A stretch of 64,000 nucleotides of DNA from NCBI RefSeq assembly GCF_002575655.3, contig NC_053036.3, positions 646,744,736 to 646,808,735 of the forward strand, in the 5' to 3' direction. Position 1 is the stretch's first letter, and each line of letters starts with the position of its first letter. This DNA is from Aegilops tauschii subsp. strangulata (taxonomy: Eukaryota > Streptophyta > Magnoliopsida > Poales > Poaceae). Below, in pieces: positions 9,721 through 20,819 of the stretch. A program made the position numbers and the translations under genes. The notes under the pieces are model-generated. The model saw nothing but the letters and a program-made list of their open reading frames with translations, ran no database searches and was not told the origin of the DNA.

Positions 9721-11954
9721 ATTCATGAAACACACTCGAATATTAACTACACCGAATACTGAAGCACGATTATATTGCCTCCTAGTTGGTGCTTTTTATG
9801 AGACAAGATGGAGACTCAAATTTCAAATTAAAAATTGCATAAAGTAAAAGAAAGGCCCTTCGCAGAGGGAATGAGGGATTTGCAGAGGTGCCAGAGCTCA
9901 AAGCGAGAAATTAGAGATAAAAACATTTTGGGAGGTGTATCCATCCCACCAACGAAAACGACTTAGAGTTCCCAACACTTTCCATGCTAGATATGCCATA
10001 GGCGGTTCCAAAACAGAAAATAAAGTTTATTCCTTTTTCCACCATTCTTTCACTTTCCATGGCTAGCCGTATCCACGGGTGCCCTCCATACCAACACTTT
10101 CCAAGGAATTTATTATTTGACAACATAAAGTAAATATTTTTTGCATTTCGGGACTGGGCATCCCTAAGACCTTTGCCTTGCTCTTGTGCAATGACAAGTG
10201 AATAAACACTCATCTTGAGAATAACACATCTAGCATGGAAAATATTAGCCACCCGTTACCGTCCTGCGAGTGAAACAAACACAAAAGAGAAGTTTATTTT
10301 GAAAATTAGAGATGGCACATGCAAATTTGCTTAGAACGGCAAAATAATACTGGATATAGGTATATATAGTGGACTCATGTGACAAAACTGGTTTAAAGGA
10401 TTTTGGATGCACACGTAGAGGTCATACTTTGTGCAAAATGAAGGCTAGCAAAAGATTGAGAAGCGACCAACCAAGAAACGAATAATCTCATAAGCAAGCA
10501 TTAAGCATAATTAACACCGAATAATGCACCACAAGTAGGATATAATTTTCATTGCATGATTATTTACTTTCATGCATGCATAGGGAATCACAAACCTTAA
10601 CACCAATATTCTTACTAGAACACAATTACTCATCAACATAACTCACATATCACATCATCATACCTCAAAACTATTACTAAGAATCAAGTTTATTTTGTCC
10701 AATGATCTTCATGACATTTTTTCTTTATCCTTCTTGGATATCTATCACTTTGGAACTAATTTTCATGTGTTGCTTTTCATAAGCTCAAACAAATATAAGT
10801 GAAGATCATGAGGATAACAAATTTTCTTTCTCTCAAAATAATTTATGTGAAGCAAGAGAGAATTTCTTATAAATTAACTCTCAGATAAATCGAAGTGAAG
10901 CAAGAGAGTATTTGTTCAAAAATAACAAAGCACACCATGCTCAAAAAGATATAAGTGAAGCACTAGAGCAAGTCCTAGCTCATAAAAGATTTAAGTGAAG
11001 CATAGAGAGCAATTCTAACAAGTCATGATATAATTTTAGATCTCTCAAATAGGTGTGTCCAGCAAGGATTGATGACTTAAAAAAACAAGCAAAGACACAT
11101 ATCATACAAGACGCTCCAAGCAAAACACATATCATGTTACGAATAAAAATATAGCGTCGAATAAAATACCGATAGTTGTTGGAAGAAAGCGGGGATGCCA
11201 CTCGGGGGCATCCCCAAGCTTAGTTGGTTGCTCATTCTTGGATAATATCTTGGGATGCCGGGGCATACCCAAGCTTAGGCTCTTACATCCTTCCTTCATC
11301 CATCATAAGATAACCCAAAACTTGAAAACTTCAATCACACAAAACTCAACAAAACCTTCGCGAGATCCGTTAGTGTAAGAAAAATAAACCACTACTATAG
11401 GTGCTGTGTCAAACCAATTCCTATTTGGTTTTTGTATTATATCTACTGTATTCCAACTTTTCTATGGCAAAAACTCATAAAAAAACCATAGAGCCATCAA
11501 AATAAGCACACAACACAAAGGAAACAGAATATGTCAAAACAGAACAGTCTATAGCAATCTGAATTTTGCGAATACTTCTGGAACTCCAAAAATTCTACCA
11601 AATTAGGAAGACCAGGGTAATTTGTATATATCTTCTGCAAAAAGAATCAGAGCAAAATCTCTTTTCTGTGATTTATGAAAATTATTTTCGTGAGCACAAA
11701 GTTTCTGTCTTTTTCAGCAAGATCAAACAACTATCACCCAAGAAGATCCGAAAGGCTTTACTTGGCACAAACATTAATTAAAACACAAAAAACATAATCA
11801 TACCAGTAGCATAATTGTGTAATCACACAAGAATAGAAAGAAAAAAGCAAATATAAATTTTATTCATCGGGTTGCCTCCCAACAAGCGCCATAGTTTTAC
11901 GCCCTTAGCTAGGCGTAAGACAAGGATCTAAGTTTTGTCATATTTGTCCAACTC
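9721..11954 (-). other. Noncoding internal region of Athila-like element
   Basis: AT-rich sequence without a credible gene. It includes five GTGAAG motifs (10799, 10847, 10895, 10955, 10995), each the complement of the CTTCACTTATAT motif found in the other Athila-like element, and the conserved hairpin at 11191-11215. A TAAGCTTGGG motif related to a polypurine tract occurs twice (about 11208-11222 and 11262-11276, complement). Confidence 0.6.
11191..11215 (-). other. Conserved hairpin in Athila-like element
   Basis: The minus strand reads GGGGATGCC-CCCGAGT-GGCATCCCC: 9-bp perfect arms with a 7-nt loop, directly after TAAGCTT. The same arms with a 6-nt loop occur at 28882-28905 and 45054-45077 in a different Athila-like family, so the structure is conserved between elements. 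Confidence 0.65.
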
Positions 11955-12725
11955 TTAAATCAAACACTTAGAATCCCTCAAAGATTTAGCATAGAGATTT
12001 TCAATAACAACACTCATAGGAATAAATTCAAAGATTTCATTCTTGCAAAAAGGATCTCCTATCACTTCAACAAAATCTGGGTGAATACTAATCATCTTAA
12101 GACCTCCTTTATCATTAGAAGTTGCACCCTTGTTTTTGGATCTCCTACTCTTTACGGGAGTTTCCTCAATAATTTTAGTGGTAGTAAAAGCCGTGCTTAG
12201 ATTACTAAAGATTTTTTCCAATTTATCGATCCGAGACGGACTTTCTTCTATTCTTTCATGGATTAAAGTACCCCTCTTTTTTAACAACTTAAAAATATCG
12301 TCCGCTTTTGATCCAAGATTGGTGGCAAAATTATGTATATTTTTATGTATAATTTCCATATGATCTTCGGTGAGCATTTTATTTTCGATATCATCTAGTA
12401 TTTCCATAACATGCTCAAGAGTTAAAATTGTTTCATTAACCGTAAGAGGTGGTGAGCCCACTAAATTTCCCATAGCATTAAAAGCATCAAAAGGAGGACT
12501 CATTAAGGAAATTCCACCGGTAATCGTATCTAGGACGAATCTATACCAAGTGGTGATGCCAACATAAAAACAATGAAGAAGCACAATGGTAGATTGCTTA
12601 CGGATATATCTGTTATGAGCATTGTAAATTCTATACCAGGCATCTTTTAAACTTTCTCCTCCCCTTTGTTTAATGTTGAGCACTTCGTCCTCGGGAGTGC
12701 AAGCAACAGAGGAGGAACTATCCAT
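11955..12725 (-). CDS. Gag-like protein of Athila-like element, 256 aa
   Basis: An open frame of 257 codons including the stop. I start at the ATG at 12725 (MDSSSSVACTPEDEVLNIKQ) rather than at the earlier in-frame ATG at 12953, because the latter lies in the primer-site/LTR junction and would translate the leader. Residues about 22-70 (RGGESLKDAWYRI, then a Tyr/Val/Gly-rich helix pair and a VLDTITGG motif) match the core of plant retrotransposon gag domains, which form the capsid around element RNA. The rest is helical and Lys/Glu-rich (KIHNF..., RIDKLEKIF) with a basic patch KSRRSKNKG. It is short for an Athila gag and lacks a CCHC knuckle and any following protease/pol, so the element looks non-autonomous or deleted. 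An intact but probably non-functional copy. Confidence 0.55.
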   Translation of the reverse strand: MDSSSSVACTPEDEVLNIKQRGGESLKDAWYRIYNAHNRYIRKQSTIVLLHCFYVGITTWYRFVLDTITGGISLMSPPFDAFNAMGNLVGSPPLTVNETILTLEHVMEILDDIENKMLTEDHMEIIHKNIHNFATNLGSKADDIFKLLKKRGTLIHERIEESPSRIDKLEKIFSNLSTAFTTTKIIEETPVKSRRSKNKGATSNDKGGLKMISIHPDFVEVIGDPFCKNEIFEFIPMSVVIENLYAKSLRDSKCLI

Positions 12726-12939
12726 AACGGCAAACAAGAGAGCACGTAAAAATAGATCTGGCGAGAAAACGACAAACGGAAAAAGAGAGGCGAATAAAAC
12801 GGCAAATTTTTGTGAATTGGGGGAGAGGAAAACGAGAGGCAAATGCCAAATAATATAAATTGCAAGGAGATGAGATTTGTGATTAGGAACCTGGTTATGT
12901 TGAAGATCCTCCCCGGCAACGGCACCAGAAATTCTCCTT
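12726..12939 (-). other. Leader of Athila-like element
   Basis: The untranslated leader between the LTR and the gag-like ATG. It contains the primer-binding site at 12911-12928. Confidence 0.6.
12911..12928 (-). promoter_or_regulatory. Primer-binding site (Athila type)
   Basis: The minus strand reads TGGTGCCGTTGCCGGGGA, 11 nt inside the LTR end. This is the Athila-clade tRNA primer site, matching the 3' end of a plant tRNA-Asp in related elements. The two tandem-unit elements carry TGGCGCCGTTGCCGGGGA and TGGTGCCGTTGCCGGGGA at the same place. Confidence 0.75.
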
Positions 12940-14493
12940 GATGGCAGCTGCAACTACGTCGGTAGTTCCCCGGAGAGGGAGGGATGATGTAGCACTGCGA
13001 CGGTAGGTATTTCCCTCAGTTATAAAACCAAGGTATCGAACCAGTAGGAGAACCAAGCAACACAACGTAAACCGCACTGCACACAAACAACAACACCTCG
13101 CAACCCGACGAGTTAAAGGGGTTGTCAATCCCTTCCGGGGTATGGCACCTCAAGATAGGCAAGCGGACGTGAGGTAAATTGTAGTAGATTGATAGATCGA
13201 ACGCCAAATAAAATAAATAAAGATAAAACACGGCAAGGTATTTTTGTATTTTTTGGTTTAATAGATCTGAATAAAAATGCAAAGGAAAAGTACATCGCAA
13301 GGCAAATATATGAGAAATAATACCCGGGTGCCGTAGGTTTCACTAGTGGCTTCTCTCGGGAATAATTGCAAACGGTGGGTAAACAAATTACTGTTGGGCA
13401 ATTGATAGAACTACAAATAATCATGACGATATCCAGGCAATGATCATTACATAGGCATCACATCCAAGATTAATAGATCGACTCCTGCCTGTATCTACTA
13501 CTATTACTCCACACATCGAGCACTATCTAGCATGCATCTAGTGTATTAAGTTCATGAAAAAACAAAGTAATGCAATAAGAATGATGACATGGTGTAGACA
13601 AGATCCGTTTATCTATATGGCGGTCGATATAGATCTCGTCTTTTTATCCTTAGTAGCAACGATACATACATGTCGTTTCCCTTTCTGTCACTAGGATCGA
13701 GCACCGTAAGATCGAACCCACTACCGGGCACCTCTTCCCATTGCAAGATAAATAGATCTAGTTGGCCAAACAAAACCCAAATATCGGAGAAGAAATAGGA
13801 GGCTATAAGAGATCATGCATATAAGAGATCAAAGAAACTCAAATAACTTTCATGGATATAAAAAGATATAACTGATCATAAACTCAAAGTTCATCAGATC
13901 CCAACAAACACACAGCAAAAGAGTTACATCATATGGATCTCCAAGAGACCATTGTATTGAGAATCAACGAGAGAGAGAAAGCCATCTAGCTACTAACTAC
14001 GGACCCGAAGGTCTACAAAGAACTACTCACGCATCATCGGAGAGGCACCAATGGAAGTGGTGAACCCCTCCGTGATGGTGTCTAGATTGGATCTGGTGGT
14101 TCTGGTCTCTGCGGCGGCTGGATGAATATTTCGTCGTCTCCCCTAGGGTTCTGGTATTTTTGGGGTATTTATAGAGCAAAGAGGCCTCCTGGCGCGCCCT
14201 GGTGGGTTGCCCCCTCCTCGGGACTCCTCCCAAGTGTAACCAGGGCCCATCTGCTTCCTTTTGGCCCAGAAAAAATCATCATGAAGTTTCGTGGCAGTTG
14301 GACTCCGTTTGATATTGGTTTCCTGCGATGTAAAAAACATGGGAAAAACAACAACTGGCAGTTGGCACTATGTCAATAGGTTAGTACCAAAAAATGTTAT
14401 AAAAATGACTATAAAGTGATTATAAAACATCCAAGATTGATAATAAAACAACATGGAACAATAAAAAATTATAGATACCTTGGAGACGTATTG
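12940..14493 (-). repeat. 5' LTR of Athila-like element
   Basis: On the minus strand the LTR starts at about 14493 (mutated CAATACGTCTCC for the usual TGATACGTCTCC) and ends ...GCAGCTGCCATCA at 12940. Length is about 1,554 bp. It carries a TATA box at 14163-14175. The start is taken from similarity to the 3' LTR starts at 31013 and 47184. Confidence 0.75.
14163..14175 (-). promoter_or_regulatory. LTR TATA box
   Basis: The minus strand reads CTCTATAAATACC about 320 bp into the LTR, followed by a C/A-rich leader. It is the likely transcription start region. Confidence 0.55.
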
Positions 14494-16545
14494 AACACCA
14501 TAGCGTAATGGTGTGTCCGAACGTCGTAACCGTACTTTATAAGATATGGTGTGACCTGTGATGTCTCTTATCGATTTACCACTATCGTTTTGCGGTTATG
14601 CATTAGAGACAGCCGCATTCACGTTAAATAGGGCACCATATAAATCCGTTGAGACGACACCATATGAACTGTGGTTTGGCAAGAAACCTAAACTATCGTT
14701 TCTTAAAGTTTGGGGTTGCGTCACTTATGTCAAAAGGCTTCAGCCTGATAAGCTCGAACCCAAATCGGAGAAGTGCGTCTTCATAGGATACCCTAAGGAA
14801 ACAATTGGGCAAAACTTCTACCATAGATCCGAAGGCAAGATCTTTGTTGCCAAGAATGCAACCTTTCTAGAGAAGGAGTTTCTCTCAAAAGAAGTGAGTG
14901 GGAGGAAAGTAGAACTTGATGAGGTAATTTTACCTTCTCTCAAATTGGAAAGTAGTACATCAGAGAAAATTGTTCCCGTGATGCCTACACCAACTAGATA
15001 GGAAGCAAGTGATAATGATCATGAAAGTTCAGATCAAGTTACTACTAAACCTCGTAGGTCAACCAGAACACAAGCCGCATGAGAGTGGTATAGTAATCCT
15101 GTCCTGGAAGTCATGTTACTAGACCAAGGCGAATCTACGAACTATGAAGAAGCTATGATGAGCCCAGATTCCGACAGATGGCTTGAGGCCATGAAATCTG
15201 AGATAGGATCCATGTATGAGAACAAAGTGTGGACTTTGGTGGACCTGCCCGATGATCTGAAAGCCATAGAAAATAAATGGATCTTCAAGAAGAAGACTGA
15301 CACTGATGGTAATGTTGCTGTCTACAAAGCTCGACTTGTCGCAAAAGGTTTTCGACAAGTTCAAGGGGTTGACTACGATGAGACTTTCTCACCCGTAGCG
15401 ATGCTTAAGTCCGTCCAAATCACGTTAGCAATTGCCACATTTTCTGATTATGAAATCTGGCAAATGGATGTTAAAAATGCATTCCTTAATGGATTTCTTA
15501 AAGAAGAATTGTACATGATGCAACCAGAAGGTTTTGTCGATCCTAAAGGTGCTAACAAGGTGCTCAAGCTCCAACAATCCATCTTTCAACTGATGCAAGC
15601 ATCTTGGAGTTGGAATATACGCTTATATGAGGTGATCAAAGCATATGGTTTTATACAGACTTACGTGAACCCTGTATTTACAAGAAAGTGAGTGGGAGCT
15701 CTGTAGCAGTTCTGATATTATATGTGGATGACATACTGTTTATTGCAAATGATATAGAATTTCTGGATATCATAAAAGGATACTTGAATAAGAATTTTTC
15801 AATAAAAGACCTCAGTAAAGCTACTTAGGTATTGAGCATTAAGATGTATAGGGATAGATCGAGATGCTTGATAAGACTTTCAATGAGTACACACCTTGAC
15901 AAGATTTTGAAGGAGTTCAAAATGGATCAGTCAAAGAAGGAGTTCTTGCCTGTATTGCAAGGTGTGAAGTTGAGTAAGACTCAAAACCCGACCACAGCAG
16001 AAGATAGAGAGAGAATGAAATTCATTTCCTATGCCTCAGGCATAGGTTCTATAAAGTATGCCATGCCTCAGCCATAGTTCGGCAAGGGAGTACAATAGTG
16101 ATCCAGGAGTAGATCACTGGACAGCGGTCAAAATTATCCTTAGTTACCTAAGAGGACTAAGGAGATATTTCTCGGTTATAGAGGTAATAAAGAGTTCGTC
16201 ATAAAGGGTTACATCGATGCAAGCTTTGACACCAATTCGGATGTCTCTGAGTATCAATCTGGATACATATTGAAAGTGGGAGCAATTAGCTAGAGTAGCT
16301 CCATGCAGAGCTTTGTAGATATATAAATTTGCAAAATACATACAGATCTGAATGTGACAGACCCGATGACTAAACTTCTCTCACAAGTAAAACTTGATCA
16401 CACCTTAGTTAATCACATGGCGATGTGAATTAGATTATTGACTCTAGTAAACTCCTTGGGTGTTGATCACATGGCGATGTGAACTATGGGTGTTAATCAC
16501 ATGGCAATGTGAACTAGATTATTGACTCTAGTGCAAGTGTGAGAC
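14494..16545 (+). pseudogene. Angela/BARE-type Copia pol fragment
   Basis: A degenerate Copia polyprotein. The end of integrase is readable from 14558 (LSFCGYALETAAFTLNRAP, TPYELWFGKKPKLSFLKVWG) to a TAG at 15001. RT starts at about 15113 (YEEAMMSPDSDRWLEAMKSE) with KWIFKKK, KARLVAKGF, YDETFSPVAM and WQMDVKNAFLNGFLKEELYM, to a TGA at about 15691. The catalytic YVDDILF follows at about 15721 in another frame, then SKKEFLPVLQGVKLSKTQ to 16077. RNase H (16078-16400) is rubble. Stops at 15001, 15081, 15691 and 15826 and frameshifts rule out function. The left end abuts the Athila-like LTR at 14493, so the upstream part of the element was interrupted there. Confidence 0.85.
16410..16532 (+). repeat. 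Short direct repeats before the Copia LTR
   Basis: AATCACATGGCGATGTGAA occurs three times (about 16412, 16464, 16495), twice followed by TAGATTATTGACTCTAGT. This is the usual noncoding spacer of Angela-type elements between pol and the 3' LTR. Confidence 0.6.
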
Positions 16546-16984
16546 TGATGGAAATATGCCCTAGAGGCAATAATAAAATGGTTATTATTATATTTCCTTA
16601 ATCAGGATAAAGGTTTATTATTCATGCTAGAATTGTATTGACCGGAAACTTAAATACATGTGTGAATACAAAAACAAATACCGTGTCCCTAGTAAGCCTC
16701 TACTAGACTAACTCGTCCACATTACTTCGCTCGTCTTGCTGGATCAAGAAGGCGAGGACGTCACCGAGCTGAACGTGTGCTGAACGCGGAGGTGCCGTAC
16801 ATTCGGTACTTGATCGGTTGCGTCGCGAAGAAGTTCGACAACATCAACCGCATTAATAAACGCTTCCACTTACGGTCTACGAGGGTATGTAGACACACTC
16901 TCCCCTCCCGTTGCTATGCATCTACATGGACAGATCTGGCATGTGCATAATTTTGTTTTGTTTTCCATGCAACGTTTCCCAATA
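16546..16984 (+). repeat. Angela-type LTR with internal deletion
   Basis: It starts TGATGGAAATATGCCC and ends CAACGTTTCCCAATA; only 439 bp. The inverted copy at 17671-19184 is over 1.5 kb and lacks only its outer end, so about 1.2 kb is missing here between about 16715 and 16720. A Copia leader follows rather than flanking DNA, so this LTR joins the pol end of one element to the 5' leader of another. Confidence 0.8.
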
Positions 16985-17670
16985 GTGGCATCCGAGCGAG
17001 GTCTATGCATAGATGATATGCATGAATAGAACACAAAGAGTTGTGGGCGGTGATGGTCATACTGCTTACCACCAACATCTTATTTTGATTCGGCGGTATT
17101 GTAAGATGAAGCGTCCCAGACCGACCTTACATGTCCACGTACATGAGACCGGTTCCACCGGTAGACATGCAACTTGTTTTGCATAAAGGTGGCTGGCGGG
17201 TGTCTGTTTCTTCTACTTTAGTTGAATGGAATTTGACTATGTCTGGTCCTTGAAGAAGGTTAAACAACAAACTTGATAAATCACGATTGTGGTTTTTTTC
17301 GTAGGTAAGAACGGTTCTTTGCTAGAAGCCCGTAGAAGCCACGTAAAACTTGCAACAACTAGTAGAGGACGTCTAACTTGTTTTTGCAAGGCATGTTGTG
17401 ATGTGATATGGTCAAGACGTGATGTGATATACGTTGTTGTATGAGATGATCATGTTTTGTAATATTGACAACCGGCAGGAGCCTTAGGGTTGTCTCTTAA
17501 TTATTGTATGAAATGCAAGCGCCATGTAATTACTTTACTTTATCGCTATGCATTAGCAATAGTTGGCGAGACGATCCCGACGCAATGATGGAGATAAAGG
17601 TGTCGAGCTGGTGAAGATGGAGATCATACCGATGCTTTGGAGATGGAGATCAAAAGCACAAGATGATGAT
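16985..17670 (+). mobile_element. Angela-type 5' leader fragment
   Basis: It begins with GTGGCATCCGAGC, a degenerate form of the TGGTATCAGAGC initiator-tRNA-Met primer site, and continues through the Copia leader to AAGCACAAGATGATGAT, where an inverted LTR interrupts it at 17671. No ORF is supported. Confidence 0.65.
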
Positions 17671-19184
17671 TGTTGGGAAACGTAGCATGCAATTTCAAAA
17701 AAATTCCTATGCTCACGCAAGATCTATCTAGGAGATGCATAGCAATGAGAGGGGGAGAGTGTGTCCATGTACCCTTGTAGACCGAAAGCGGAAGCGTTTG
17801 ACAACGCGGTTGATGTGGTCGAAGTTCTTCTCGTTCCGACCAATCATGCACCAAACGGACGGAACCTCCGAGTTCTACACATGTTCAGCTCGATGACGTC
17901 CCTCGAACTCTTGATTCTGCATAGTGTCGAGGGAGAGTTCCGTCAGCACGATGGCGTGGTGACGGTGATGGTGAAGTGATCCGTGCAGGGCTTCGCCTAA
18001 GCACTACGAAGATATGATCGCATGCGTAAATTGTGGAGGGGTGTGCCGCACATGGCTAACAATTGTTGGGGAACAGCCATGGGGCGCCCCAAGTAGGAGG
18101 AATCCTACTTGGGGGCCTTGTCCAATTCGCCCCCCTTACTTTTTCACCGGAGGGGAAAGGAAAGAGGAGGGAGGAGGGAAGGAAGGGGGAGGCTGAATCC
18201 CTCCCCTTCCTTTCTCAATTCCCCCTTTCCTTTCTCCCCTAGTGCGGCCCATATGGGGGGCGCAGCAGCCCCGACTGGCTGCTGCGTTTCCCCTCTTGGC
18301 CCATTAGGCCCATATAGTTTGCCGGGAATACTTCCGGTGTCCGAATACTGTCGTCCTATATATCAATCTTTACCTCTCGACCATTTTGAGACTCCTCGTC
18401 ATGTCCGTGATCTCATCCGGGAATCCGAACAACATTCGGTCACCAAATCACATAACTCATATAATACAAAATCGTCATCGAACGTTAAGCGTGCCGACCC
18501 TACGGGTTCGAGAGCTATGTAGACATGACCGAGACACCTCTCCAGTCAATAACTAATAGCGGAACCTGGATGCTCATATTGGTTCCTACATATTCTATGA
18601 AGATCTTTATCGGTCAAAACGTAATGACAACACACGTTATTCCCTTTGTCATGGGTATGTTACTTGCCCGAGATTCGATCGTCGGTATCTTAATACCTAG
18701 TTCAATCTCGTTACCGGCAAGTCTCTTTACTCGTTTTGTAAGACATCATCTCGCAACTAACTCATTAGTCACTTTGCTTGCAAGGATTCTTATGATGTGT
18801 ATTACCGAGAGGGCCCAGAGATACCTCCCCGATACCCGGAGTGACAAATCCTAATCTCGATCTATGCCAACCCAACAAACACATTCGGAGATACCTGTAG
18901 AGCATCTTTATAATCACCTAGTTACGTTGTGACGTTTGATAGCACACAAGGTATTCCTTCGGTGTCTGGGAGTTGCATAATCTCATAGTCAAAGGAATAT
19001 GTATATGACATGAAGAAAGCTATAGTAATAAATCTGAAGATCAATATGCTAAGCTAAAAGATGGGTCATGTCCATCACATCATTCTCCTAATGATATGAT
19101 CCCGTTATGAAATGACAACTCATGTCCATGGTTAGGAAACCTTAACCATCTTTGATCAACGAGCTAGTCTAGTAGAGGCTCACT
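17671..19184 (-). repeat. Inverted Angela-type LTR, truncated
   Basis: It starts (as the complement of an LTR end) TGTTGGGAAACGTAGCATGC and runs to AGTCTAGTAGAGGCTCACTA at about 19184. The next bases of the LTR would correspond to 16546-16700 in the forward copy, but the CACTA-like terminus of tandem unit 1 begins instead. So the first ~150 bp of this LTR are lost or displaced. Confidence 0.75.
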
Positions 19185-19680
19185 AACTACAAAAGAAGAC
19201 ACATCCGTGACATTTTGGGCCGAACGAATTTTTTCTGTCATACTTATGACACTTCTATGACGATAATTGTGAAAAAACCCGGTATCATCATAGATGTGGT
19301 GGGGTCCTACTTCTATGACAAAAAATCATGACAGAAAATGGGCTTTTCATCCTGGGCGGGCCGGAGACGCAGCTGCATGACATTCTTTGGGCCGTCCATG
19401 ACGGAGAAAACCATGGTAGAAGCGAGGGTGAGGAAAATATCGGGGGAGGTCCCGGTTACGTTAGGTGGTCGGGGGCCGAGCGATGCGCGTTTCTCTCATA
19501 CGTACGCGCGTGTGTATGAGGTGTTGCGCTCTAACTGAACCCGAGCGAGGCGTTGGGCTCTAACTGAACCCAAGCGATTGCACTACAGGCTACGCGTTAC
19601 TGAACCTGAGCGATCGATCGATGGCTGTTAACTGAACCCGGTCGAGTGATTCCTTCGCTACTGCTGCTAACTGAAGCCGA

Positions 19681-20340
19681 TCAATGCTGCCTCTGGATGA
19701 ACAGTGAGTGTTGTTGGGGGGTTTGGATGAACAGTTCCCGGTGGGGGTTGGATGAACAGGAACCCGTGGTAGTACAGGCCGTTGCTGCTGGATGAAGAGT
19801 ACCCTGATCGATCGAGCCGGTGGATGAACAGGACCCCGTGGAGGGCTGGTTGAACAGTAGCTGGTGGAGGGCTGGATGAACAGTAGCCCGTGGAGGGGTG
19901 GTTGAATAGGACCCTGTGGAGAGGGCTGGTTGAACAGTAGCCGGTGGAGGAGCGCGTGGTGGAGGCTGGATGAACAGGAGCCCGTGGATGAACAGTCGCA
20001 GGTGGAGGCTAGAGCAGGTCGACGGTGGATGAACAGTAGCCCGTGGAGGCTGGAGGAGGTCGACGGTGGAGATGAACAGTATCTCGCGGAGTCCCGTTTT
20101 GCGGTACGCCACACCCCTCCCGATGAACAGGACCCCTGTTTCGACCGTAGCGCTGCAACACAAGTCTGTTTCCTCCATTTTGCGGTACGCCACACCCCTC
20201 CCGATCAATAGGACCCCCCTTCGACTGTAGGAGGTCCGTTTCCTCGGTTTTGCGGTATGCCAGACCCCTCCCAATGAACAAGATCCCGTTTCCACCGTGG
20301 CCGATCGAAATCAAGGCCGTTTCCTCCATTCTGTGGTACG
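19681..20340 (+). repeat. GATGAACAG subterminal array, unit 1
   Basis: About 14 copies of GATGAACAG or TTGAACAG spaced 20-45 bp (19681-20060), often in TGGATGAACAGTAGCCCGTG. Then three to four degenerate units of TTTTGCGGTACGCCACACCC...GATGAACAGGACCCC (20091-20340). Long open frames on both strands arise from the repeat composition. A role as transposase-binding subterminal repeats is inferred from position next to the CACTA terminus. Confidence 0.7.
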
Positions 20341-20819
20341 CCAGGCCTCGATTCCATCGGCTGTTACATCCAAGCCGGTTGGCTCCCGATGAACACCACG
20401 CGTTCCGTTGCCTCCCGATGAACACGACACATTCCTTTGCCTCCCCATGAACACGACGACGACGCAGTTTCTCCGTTCCGACCCAGCCACAGCCATGTAC
20501 ACAAGCCCTGGCCGTACGTATGCGCGAGTAGGCGTTCGAGACCCCGCCCGTATGTACGTACATGGCCATATTTACTTTCTTGCACCCTGGCCGCTGTATG
20601 TATGTGTACATGCTACGTGCGCGCCTCTACTACCACACGTGCGTGCCTCTACTACCACACGTGCCCTTCCTTACATGGCCACGGTTCATCGCTGTAGCCT
20701 GCAGACAGACCGATCGACCGGTATGTACGTACATGTTCGCGACCAGAATGACAACGCTACGTACGCTTCAACCGGGTGGGTCCCGACTGTCAGGCACTTC
20801 CTTGCATGCGAAGATGTAG

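Larger units (their letters stand above)
9721..14493 (-). mobile_element. Athila-like Gypsy element, minus strand, 5' portion
   Basis: Reading leftwards from 14493: a 1,554-bp LTR (12940-14493), a primer-binding site (12911-12928), an untranslated leader, a gag-like ORF (11955-12725) and noncoding sequence with a hairpin and CTTCAC motifs, down to the insertion point of the Tat-like element at 9720. No pol is present in this part. The 3' LTR is not seen, so the rest was displaced by the nested insertion or lies left of the window. The primer site TGGTGCCGTTGCCGGGGA is the form used by Athila-clade elements. The LTR style is that of the wheat Fatima/Sabrina/WHAM group; the exact family is not assigned. 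Confidence 0.8.

Noticed and set aside
19590..20611. Several overlapping ORFs of about 200 codons on the minus strand (also 35369-36543 and 51404-52408)
   Set aside because: They run through GATGAACAG/71-bp repeat arrays whose unit lacks stops in several frames; the protein is repetitive (CSSGGVWRTAK...) with no domain, and overlapping frames are equally open.
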